A DNA stretch of 64,000 bases from Photobacterium chitinilyticum (GTDB taxonomy: Bacteria > Pseudomonadota > Gammaproteobacteria > Enterobacterales > Vibrionaceae): contig NZ_RJLM01000001.1 in the NCBI RefSeq assembly GCF_004104355.1, positions 350,710 through 414,709 of the forward strand. The letters are read 5' to 3'. Positions 57,732-64,000 of this stretch are shown here, piece by piece (position 1 is the first letter of the stretch; every line of letters begins with the position of its first letter). A program made the position numbers and the translations under genes. The notes under the pieces were generated by a model, which was given only the letters and a program-made list of their open reading frames with translations, was not told where the DNA came from and did not search any database.

Positions 57732-57899
57732 TTATGCCAAAACCCAAGCATCCAAGATTGATAGAATAAATCTATTGATGAAATTGTTTATTTCTATTTA
57801 GTATTTTCAGATAAATGGGCGACACTTAATTTAACGCGACAGGTAGAAAAAGACGAACCACCTGTTTTTCTTGCATTAATAATTCATTTAGGGGGATGC

Positions 57900-58322
57900 A
57901 TGGAATCGTTAAAAGTTAAAGATTACATGAATGCGCGCCCGGTAACATTTGATCCCAATATGTCATTATCTCAGGCTCTCGATAAATTGTTGACTGCCAA
58001 ACAAATCGGTGGGCCGGTCATTAATGAAACAAAAAAGGTTGTCGGCTTTTTATCTGAGCAGGATATGATCCATAAGTTATTGAAAGTTGGGTACTACTGT
58101 CAAGATACCCATACTGTTGGTGAATGTATGCGACAGGATGTGCTGACTGTCGCTCCTGATGATTCCATTATTGAACTAGCTGAAACAATGTCAGGTCAGA
58201 AACCGAAAATTTATCCGGTAGTCGATAGTGAAACGAGTCGACTTATTGGTGTTATTACCCGTCGAGATGTTTTAACTGCAATCAGTAACCAGATCGTTGA
58301 CTGTTTCAAACATCCGGTATAA
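57900..58322 (+). CDS. CBS-pair domain protein
   Basis: A 140-residue protein made of two CBS motifs: VKDYMNARPVTFDPNMSLSQA to VINETKKVVGFLSEQDMI, and VGECMRQDVLTVAPDDSI to PVVDSETSRLIGVITRRDVLTA. No effector domain. CBS pairs bind adenosyl ligands and may sense energy or act on a partner. GGGGG precedes the ATG. It has a terminator of its own, so it is a single-gene unit. Confidence 0.9.
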   Translation: MESLKVKDYMNARPVTFDPNMSLSQALDKLLTAKQIGGPVINETKKVVGFLSEQDMIHKLLKVGYYCQDTHTVGECMRQDVLTVAPDDSIIELAETMSGQKPKIYPVVDSETSRLIGVITRRDVLTAISNQIVDCFKHPV

Positions 58323-58346
58323 AACAAACTTATCAAGATGATTGTT

Positions 58347-58370
58347 AAAAGGCGCTTAATGCGCCTTTTT
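58347..58370 (+). terminator. Rho-independent terminator of the CBS gene
   Basis: AAAAGGCGC and GCGCCTTTTT pair around a TTAAT loop. Confidence 0.9.
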
Positions 58371-58420
58371 CTTTTGCGAGTAAGTCGTTAAGAATTGCAC
58401 ATAGACGAAATGGAGCCGCT

Positions 58421-59908
58421 GTGGCCAAATCACTTCAGGATAATAGTCCCCGAGATAACGTACACGCCAAGTTTGTAACAGGCTCGCCGATGAAACATAT
58501 CATTGTGATGTCGGGGACGGGGGCTGTTGGCCTGATGGCGTTATTCCTCGTTGATCTGCTGGACATGTTTTTTATCAGCTTGTTGGGCGAGATCGAACTG
58601 GCAGCAGCAATTGGCTTTGCCGGTACCTTGGTATTCTTTTCTACCTCGGCATCAATTGGAACCTCGATCGCGATGGGAGCGCTGGTCTCTCGTGCTTTGG
58701 GGGCCGGGAAAAGGGACAAAGCCCGAAATATGACAGTCAATGTTATGATTTTCGCCTTTATTATCAGCTGTATACTAGTATCACTCATGATGTGGCAATT
58801 GCCTCAGCTCCTGGCAATGATCGGGGCTAAGGGCAGGGTGGCAGAAGCGGCAACAGATTATCTGACTATTTTGTTACCCAGTGCTCCCATGATTGCGATT
58901 TCAATGTCTGCTGGCGCGGCATTGCGTGGTGTCGGGGACGCAAGGCGTTCGATGGTAGCGACATTGATTGGTGGTGGCGTCAATGCGGTGCTTGATCCCT
59001 TGTTTATCTTCGGGTTATCAATGGGGGTTCAAGGTGCTGCTATTGCTTCTGTGTTTGCTCGTTTGGCGGTAATGGTATTTTCGCTACATGCTGTGATCGT
59101 TCGGCATGACTTGGTGGCTAAGCCTGAAATTAAATCATTTCTAATGTCGCTGTTGCCAGTCTCTGCAATCGCTTTTCCGGCAATTTTAACCAATACAGCG
59201 ACTCCGATTGGCAATGCTATTGTTACCAGTAATATTGCGCAGTTTGGCGAGAGTTTTGTTGCCGGCTATGCGGTGATCGGCCGGATTATGCCGGTAAGTT
59301 TTGCCTTGATTTTTTCTTTGTCCGGCGCGATTGGACCGATTATTGGACAGAATTTTGGGGCCGAGCGCTGGGATCGGATCACTCGGTCTTTGCGCGATGC
59401 CATGTTGTTTGTTTCGTTTTACTGCATATTGGTCGCCGCCATTTTGTGGTCAGTGCAAGATAGCCTGATCGCAATGTTTAGCTTGCAGGGAGATGCTGCA
59501 GAGTTACTGTCCATTTTCTGTTCGTTCGTTGCGGTTACCTTCATTTTCAATGGTGCCATGTTTGTCGCCAATGCCGCATTTAATAACCTAAATCGTCCAA
59601 CCTGGTCGACGGCACTCAACATGGGTAAAGCGACTATTGGGACGATTCCTTTTGTCATGGTTGGCGGTTACATTGCTGGTGCCGGAGGTGTCTTGATTGG
59701 TCAGGCATTAGGCTCGGTGGTGTTTGGGGTAATTGCCGTGGTATTGGTCATGAAGCAAGTGGCTATTATGGCGCGAGAGCACGAGCAAAGGCAGGTTGAG
59801 CTTGAAGTGTTGGAACCGCAGGTACCTTTAACCCCATTCTGTTCTTCCCGTACCTATATGGGACAGGAAGATGCGCTAGACGAGCAGTTGGTTACCGAAA
59901 CAAAGTAG
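58421..59908 (+). CDS. MATE-family efflux transporter
   Basis: A 495-residue inner-membrane protein with 12 hydrophobic segments. The two-fold repeat is visible: SGTGAVGLMALFLVDLLDMFFISLLGE and LTNTATPIGNAIVTSNIAQFGESFVAGY begin the halves. MATE exporters expel cationic drugs or organic compounds with Na+ or H+. A hydrophilic C-terminal tail of about 45 residues is longer than usual. GTG start. Substrate unknown. It is not obviously in an operon with its neighbours. Confidence 0.87.
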   Translation: MAKSLQDNSPRDNVHAKFVTGSPMKHIIVMSGTGAVGLMALFLVDLLDMFFISLLGEIELAAAIGFAGTLVFFSTSASIGTSIAMGALVSRALGAGKRDKARNMTVNVMIFAFIISCILVSLMMWQLPQLLAMIGAKGRVAEAATDYLTILLPSAPMIAISMSAGAALRGVGDARRSMVATLIGGGVNAVLDPLFIFGLSMGVQGAAIASVFARLAVMVFSLHAVIVRHDLVAKPEIKSFLMSLLPVSAIAFPAILTNTATPIGNAIVTSNIAQFGESFVAGYAVIGRIMPVSFALIFSLSGAIGPIIGQNFGAERWDRITRSLRDAMLFVSFYCILVAAILWSVQDSLIAMFSLQGDAAELLSIFCSFVAVTFIFNGAMFVANAAFNNLNRPTWSTALNMGKATIGTIPFVMVGGYIAGAGGVLIGQALGSVVFGVIAVVLVMKQVAIMAREHEQRQVELEVLEPQVPLTPFCSSRTYMGQEDALDEQLVTETK

Positions 59909-60204
59909 CAAAAACAGCCGGATTTTATGCCCGTGATCCTTATTGCGGGCCTACCGCTCAGAAACGTTAAATTTATTTACATTTCACTCGTTTATTGATC
60001 TGATTCGAAGATTTCCCTCCCTATTGTACGCACAATGTTTACTACCTAAGAGTTATATATTTATCGGCATAAGGACACTTTATTGCCGCTAGATTCTTAT
60101 GCCTGTTGTTACTTCTTCCGAATAACAAGAATCCTCGGAATGTCGAAAAGGATGAATACAGGCATAAGCAGCATATTTTATTGTTTTAAGGGAATATCCA
60201 CGTT
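59909..60204. other. Intergenic region with structured leader upstream of the DASS gene
   Basis: A 296-base gap. The right half holds inverted repeats (see the entry at 60096-60168) and a smaller CGGCA/TGCCG pair at 60065-60088. No ORF. Confidence 0.55.
60096..60168 (+). repeat. Inverted repeat in the leader of the DASS transporter gene
   Basis: CTTATGCCTGT (60096-60106) is the perfect reverse complement of ACAGGCATAAG (60158-60168). An inner TTCCGA/TCGGAA pair (about 60117-60122 and 60135-60140) gives a compound hairpin ending 36 bases before the start codon. Confidence 0.65.
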
Positions 60205-61620
60205 ATGCGCCAATATATAAGGTACATTGTGCCTATCCTGATCCCTCTTTTGATATTAATCCTGCCGGCCTCGGCATTTCCTGTAGAAGGTTTGACTGTT
60301 ATCCAGCAACGAGTCATTGCGATTTTCTTGCTGGCTGCCTTGTGTTGGGTCCTGGAGCCGATCCCGATTTATGCTACTTCGGTTGTGATCATCGTGCTGG
60401 AGCTACTGCTCTTGTCAAACAAGGGACTGTACCTGTTTCGGGCTGGAGAGGGGCAGGCCTATTTTGGCGAGTTACTCACCTACAGCGATATCATGGCCAC
60501 CTTTGCAAGCCCTATCATTATGTTATTTCTGGGGGGCTTTTTTCTGGCCATGGCGGCGACTAAGTATCGACTGGATGTCAACTTAGCACGGGTCTTATTG
60601 AAACCTTTTGGAACCCAGCCCAAGTATGTCATGTTCGGCCTGATGTTGATCACCGCTATATTCTCGATGTTCATGTCCAATACCGCCACGACGGCGATGA
60701 TGTTGTCGATTTTGGCACCGGTGATTGCGCTGTTTGGTGCCAAGGACCCAGGTAAGATAGCGTTCGCGCTCTGTATTCCTGTCGCTGCCAATATCGGTGG
60801 TATCGGTACACCAATCGGTACACCGCCTAATGCCATTGCCTTGAAGTACCTGACGGGCGAAAACTTGATCACCTTTGGTGAATGGATGTTCTTTGGCGTC
60901 CCTTTTGTTGCCGTGCTGCTGGTGTTTGCCTGGATGCTTATCAATATGCTCTATCCGGCAAAACAAGAGAAAATTGAACTCACCATCAAAGGGAAGTTCC
61001 TGAAAACCCCCAAAGCGATAACGGTATATATTACCTTTGCCCTGACGATTATTCTGTGGCTGATGGGGTCATCACATGGTATGAATTCCTACACCGTTGC
61101 ACTTATCCCCGTAGCCGTATTCTCGCTAACCGGCATTATCAATAAAGAAGATCTGAAGAAAATTTCCTGGGATGTCCTGTGGTTGGTTTCCGGCGGTATT
61201 GCGCTTGGCTTGGCGCTTGATCAGACAGGGTTAGCCCGCTTGCTGGTTCACAGTATTCCGTTCGATAGCTATTCGCCATATGTCGTTCTGGCGGGTTCGG
61301 CACTGCTTTGCTTGTTGATGGCCAACTTCATGTCACATACTGCGACAGCCAACTTGCTGATGCCAATTATGGCAGCACTCGGCACTTCTATGACGTCGTT
61401 GGTGCCGCTTGGTGGCGAGATCACCTTGATATTGGTGGTTACGTTCGCGGCGTCGCTGGGGATGTCTTTGCCGATCAGTACGCCGCCAAATGCGCTGGCT
61501 CATGCTACCGGCCATGTCCAGAGCAATCAGATGGCCCGCGTGGGCGTGATCATCGGTGTTGTGGGTGTGTTGCTGAGCTTTGTGATGATTTGGGCGCTGC
61601 ACCTAATCGATCATATTTAA
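60205..61620 (+). CDS. DASS/SLC13-family sodium:dicarboxylate (or citrate) symporter
   Basis: A 471-residue inner-membrane carrier with about 12 hydrophobic segments. The two Ser-Asn-Thr-like motifs FMSNTATTAMMLSI and NFMSHTATANLLMPI at pseudo-symmetric positions form the Na+/substrate site of the DASS family. NIGGIGTPIGTPPNAIA and GMSLPISTPPNALAH are repeat-related loops. It likely brings in succinate, citrate or similar acids. It lies 57 bases upstream of the sensor kinase at 61678, suggesting that the kinase/receiver pair controls it. Confidence 0.9.
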   Translation: MRQYIRYIVPILIPLLILILPASAFPVEGLTVIQQRVIAIFLLAALCWVLEPIPIYATSVVIIVLELLLLSNKGLYLFRAGEGQAYFGELLTYSDIMATFASPIIMLFLGGFFLAMAATKYRLDVNLARVLLKPFGTQPKYVMFGLMLITAIFSMFMSNTATTAMMLSILAPVIALFGAKDPGKIAFALCIPVAANIGGIGTPIGTPPNAIALKYLTGENLITFGEWMFFGVPFVAVLLVFAWMLINMLYPAKQEKIELTIKGKFLKTPKAITVYITFALTIILWLMGSSHGMNSYTVALIPVAVFSLTGIINKEDLKKISWDVLWLVSGGIALGLALDQTGLARLLVHSIPFDSYSPYVVLAGSALLCLLMANFMSHTATANLLMPIMAALGTSMTSLVPLGGEITLILVVTFAASLGMSLPISTPPNALAHATGHVQSNQMARVGVIIGVVGVLLSFVMIWALHLIDHI

Positions 61621-61677
61621 CTGGATTTGGGGGCGGCTATTTTTGGTGTTTGCCCCCACTTTTATCTCGGAGAACCG

Positions 61678-63003
61678 ATGCATCAACCGAAAGCTTTACA
61701 GCGTATTATCGATGTTTATTTTCGAGAGCCTGCACGTTCGGTTACCGTCAAGGCGGGTACACAGGTGCTCAAGCAAGACGGTTATAACGATAAGTTGTAT
61801 TGGGTGAAGAAAGGTGAGCTGTCTGGCTACTTCAATAAAGAAAACAGTGAACTGACGGCAAAAGTGTTTCGGGTCGATCAGGGGATGTTTTTTGGGGTGC
61901 ATAGTTTTTTCTCGCAGACTTTCGTGGCGTCAACCACGGTCATTGCCGAAACAGACAGCGAGCTAGCCTGGATAGATCTTAATACCGAGGCCAAGGAGCC
62001 GGAAACATACGGCTCGTTCAGTGAGCAGTTTATGCCTGTGATGGTTCATGAACTGGCGCAGCGTCAGATGATGACCGGCATGCAGGCACTGGCAAAAGAA
62101 AAGGCGCTCCAGAAACTTTATGCGGCAGAGCAGATGACAACGCTAGGCCAGCTGGCTGCCGGTATTGCCCACGAGCTGAATAATGCCGTGGGGGTTCTGA
62201 GTAGTAAGACTGAGGGCCTGCAGGGTGCTATTTGCCAGTTTTTGCAAGAAAACAAACCTGAAGTCAGTCCGTTTATTGATCTTGGCATTTGTACCGGGCA
62301 GTCATCGACTTCTGCCGAGGTTAGAAAAAGGGCCAAGGACTTGCAAGAACGGTATGATCTTGAGAGAGAGCAGGCCCGGCAATTGGCACGGGCTCAGCCA
62401 AAGGGAGATATCCCGGATGACTGGCTAGAAAACCTTGATGAGGCATTGCAGTATTGGGATATGGGGCGTGATCTGCATGATATGCGGTTAGCGTCGAAAC
62501 ATGCGGCAAGTATAGTGCGCTCAGTCAAGCAACTGGGGGGGACCGACCATGCCCGCCAGCCTGATATTGATATCAACGATACAATCCATAAATCACTGTC
62601 GCTGCTGCAAAGTAATCTCCGGCGAGTCAATGTGGTACTGCGGCCGGCCGTGTTGCCGACAATAACGGCCAGTACTACCGAGTTGGTACAGGTATGGGTG
62701 AATATCATTAAAAATGCCTGTGATGCGATGGAGCAAACACAGGATCCGCAGATAGAGATTATCACCCGACATTCAAAGAATCGGTTGCTTATTACCATCA
62801 GTAATAATGGCCCGATGATTGATGAAGCAACACGAAGAAAAGTATTTCAGCCAAACTTCACCACCAAAAAGGGGGGGCTGTCGTTTGGCTTGGGGCTGGG
62901 TCTATCAATTGTTCAGCGAATAGTGCAGAGCTATGGCGGCACAATCGCACTTAAGAGTGACTCAGAGAAAACCAAATTTCGAATTAAACTGCCAATCGCG
63001 TAA
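61678..63003 (+). CDS. Sensor histidine kinase with cNMP-binding-like domain (module B)
   Basis: A 441-residue cytoplasmic kinase. A cyclic-nucleotide-binding-like fold fills about residues 15-110 (KAGTQVLKQDGYNDKLYWVKKGELSGYFNK). The histidine kinase core has H165 (AGIAHELNNA), N342/N346 (VWVNIIKNACDA) and GLGLGL at about 404-409. The G1 box reads SNNGPMI at 375-381 where module A has EDNGKGI; the usual DxGxG is changed. GGAGA precedes ATG 61678 at proper distance. It follows the DASS gene by 57 bases and precedes the receiver gene by 9 bases. Confidence 0.86.
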   Translation: MHQPKALQRIIDVYFREPARSVTVKAGTQVLKQDGYNDKLYWVKKGELSGYFNKENSELTAKVFRVDQGMFFGVHSFFSQTFVASTTVIAETDSELAWIDLNTEAKEPETYGSFSEQFMPVMVHELAQRQMMTGMQALAKEKALQKLYAAEQMTTLGQLAAGIAHELNNAVGVLSSKTEGLQGAICQFLQENKPEVSPFIDLGICTGQSSTSAEVRKRAKDLQERYDLEREQARQLARAQPKGDIPDDWLENLDEALQYWDMGRDLHDMRLASKHAASIVRSVKQLGGTDHARQPDIDINDTIHKSLSLLQSNLRRVNVVLRPAVLPTITASTTELVQVWVNIIKNACDAMEQTQDPQIEIITRHSKNRLLITISNNGPMIDEATRRKVFQPNFTTKKGGLSFGLGLGLSIVQRIVQSYGGTIALKSDSEKTKFRIKLPIA

Positions 63004-63012
63004 GGGATGGTT

Positions 63013-63486
63013 ATGGAAAAGCTAAATATCATCTGTGTAGATGACCAGAGGGAAGTGCTGAGCGCTGTGCTTAAGGACTTGGCGCCGCTGAACGACTTTT
63101 TTCATGTAGAAGACTGTGAATCGGCTGACGAGGCATTGGAGCTGATGGATGAGCTGGATGCCGAGGGTGAGTTTATTGCTTTGGTGATCTCCGATCACGT
63201 GATGCCGGGTAAAACGGGGGTGGAGTTGTTGACTGACATCTCTCAGGATCCGCGTTTCACCCAAACTAAGAAAGTACTGCTTACCGGTCAGGCGACTCAT
63301 CAGGATACGATAGCAGCAATTAACCGTGCTCGGATCGAGAGTTATTATGAAAAGCCTTGGAAAGCCGATGCTCTGCTGACGACAGCACGTAGCTTGATCA
63401 CCGAATACGTGTTCGATATGGGACTGGACTATCAGCCTTGGAGCGATATTCTTGATAATAGCGTGGTGTTTAGACGCCTTCGCTAG
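63013..63486 (+). CDS. Receiver-domain response regulator (module B)
   Basis: A 157-residue receiver protein with D10/D11, D61 (LVISDHVMPG), T91 and K114 (EKPW); the same numbers as the module A receiver. It has a short tail (ITEYVFDMGLDYQPWSDILD) related to that of module A, and no output domain. AAGGG is 6 bases before ATG 63013, so this start is chosen over ATG 63007. It should be phosphorylated by the kinase 9 bases upstream. A hairpin follows. Confidence 0.9.
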   Translation: MEKLNIICVDDQREVLSAVLKDLAPLNDFFHVEDCESADEALELMDELDAEGEFIALVISDHVMPGKTGVELLTDISQDPRFTQTKKVLLTGQATHQDTIAAINRARIESYYEKPWKADALLTTARSLITEYVFDMGLDYQPWSDILDNSVVFRRLR

Positions 63487-63539
63487 TTCCAGACTGCATT
63501 AGTTGCAAGCCGTATTCTTGCTAGCTTTAAGGGTAATTT

Positions 63540-63567
63540 GAATGCAAGGAAAGCCGTCCTTGCATTC
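63540..63567 (+). terminator. Hairpin after the module B receiver
   Basis: An 11-bp perfect stem GAATGCAAGGA/TCCTTGCATTC with a 6-base loop; the tail is weakly T-rich (ATACTTTGCTTG). Confidence 0.65.
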
Positions 63568-63590
63568 ATACTTTGCTTGTCTCACTCTTA

Positions 63591-63635
63591 CTCTCCTTAC
63601 TCTCCTTACTCTCCTTACTCTCCTTACTCTCCTTA
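63591..63635 (+). repeat. Tandem 9-bp repeat, five copies
   Basis: Five exact, uninterrupted copies of CTCTCCTTA, preceded by a truncated copy CTCTTA (63585-63590). It lies in the gap between the receiver gene and a small ORF. Confidence 0.92.
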
Positions 63636-63782
63636 CTCACTTCAATTTCCATTTCGTAAAATCACCGTGATTTGAATAATCTGCCCTGGATCAATTTCAG
63701 AGAGATTGCCGTATCTCGGTTTCAAATGTTTGCTCGCTTATCAACTACTATTAAGATGAGTGGATGGCTGGAGGTAGATATT

Positions 63783-63962
63783 ATGGTTGATTTCGTTGAA
63801 AACATGCGCCGGAAGGGTAAGGCTGAAGAAGACTTGTATTTCGCCGAGTTGGATCGCAAGCTGATTGAGGCCTTGCATGAAAAACAAGCCAGGCAATTTG
63901 AGTCGAGCGATGCCCCTATTGCCTCAAAAGACCATAGTGATACTCCTTCCCAAATGAAATGA
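63783..63962 (+). CDS. Putative small charged cytosolic protein (59 residues)
   Basis: Start ATG 63783 has GGAGG 8 bases upstream, a strong ribosome site, so I prefer it to the open frame from 63672. The product MVDFVENMRRKGKAEEDLYF and onward is rich in Glu, Lys and Arg, helical in the first 40 residues, with a Ser/Asp/Pro tail. No family recognised. The region upstream with the 9-bp repeat might carry its promoter. Confidence 0.55.
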   Translation: MVDFVENMRRKGKAEEDLYFAELDRKLIEALHEKQARQFESSDAPIASKDHSDTPSQMK

Positions 63963-64000
63963 TGTCGAGAAAGATTGTCATTTCCCCTTGACCTTAGACC

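Overview
The window reads as a chromosomal segment of a Vibrionaceae bacterium, most like Photobacterium. The evidence is gene content and order: metG divergent from apbC then udk; rne divergent from rluC; maf; and the run yceD-rpmF-plsX-fabH-fabD-fabG-acpP-fabF-pabC-mltG-tmk-holB-tatD followed by ptsG, an order I know from Vibrio. Several proteins (RNase E, Udk, YceD, RluC) are close to E. coli in length and motif position. I saw no tRNA, rRNA, CRISPR array, insertion sequence or prophage. The assignment rests on recall, not on a search.

Layout. 1-5.9 kb: a truncated dicarboxylate/glutamate symporter, metG, apbC, udk. 6-12.5 kb: asmA-like gene, a CBS-pair protein, a YdjM-like membrane protein, a Dcu C4-dicarboxylate carrier behind an FNR-like box, a 36-codon ORF, and psiE. 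12.5-22.9 kb: seven same-strand genes behind a promoter flanked by three Fur-box-like sequences. They encode an unrecognised exported protein, a four-helix cytochrome b561-like protein, an FTR1 iron permease, an FAD oxidoreductase, a small exported helical protein, a GT-C-like membrane protein, and a beta-propeller/hexaheme cytochrome c. 22.9-28.7 kb: cobT-cobS-btuR, a free-standing ddl, an orphan low-molecular-weight phosphatase and a SulP transporter. 28.9-45.3 kb: RNA processing (rne, rluC), the fatty acid synthesis cluster and a folate/DNA-replication tail. 45.7-53.7 kb: ptsG, lysO-like exporter, HDOD protein, LON-domain protein, tfoX/sxy-type regulator, DsdC-like LysR regulator, small barrel protein, D-lactate dehydrogenase. 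53.7-64 kb: two paralogous kinase/receiver modules on opposite strands around a DUF945 gene, a CBS-pair protein, a MATE exporter and a DASS carboxylate carrier.

The best candidate for an undescribed system is the 12.85-22.83 kb block. Its promoter has Fur-like sites, its core is an FTR1 permease, and its partners are b-type and c-type cytochromes rather than the usual multicopper oxidase or EfeO/EfeB. This suggests a cytochrome-coupled Fe(II) uptake route in the periplasm; the gene content and Fur-like sites are visible, the mechanism is inference. Second in interest are the paired signalling modules: three receiver domains share the phosphorylation-site geometry D61/x91/K114 without gaps, and one of them is built into a kinase that also carries a cyclic-nucleotide-binding-like domain.

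The fatty acid cluster also carries two sizeable inverted-repeat structures between genes (fabH-fabD and fabG-acpP), and yceD starts only a few bases after a near-consensus promoter.
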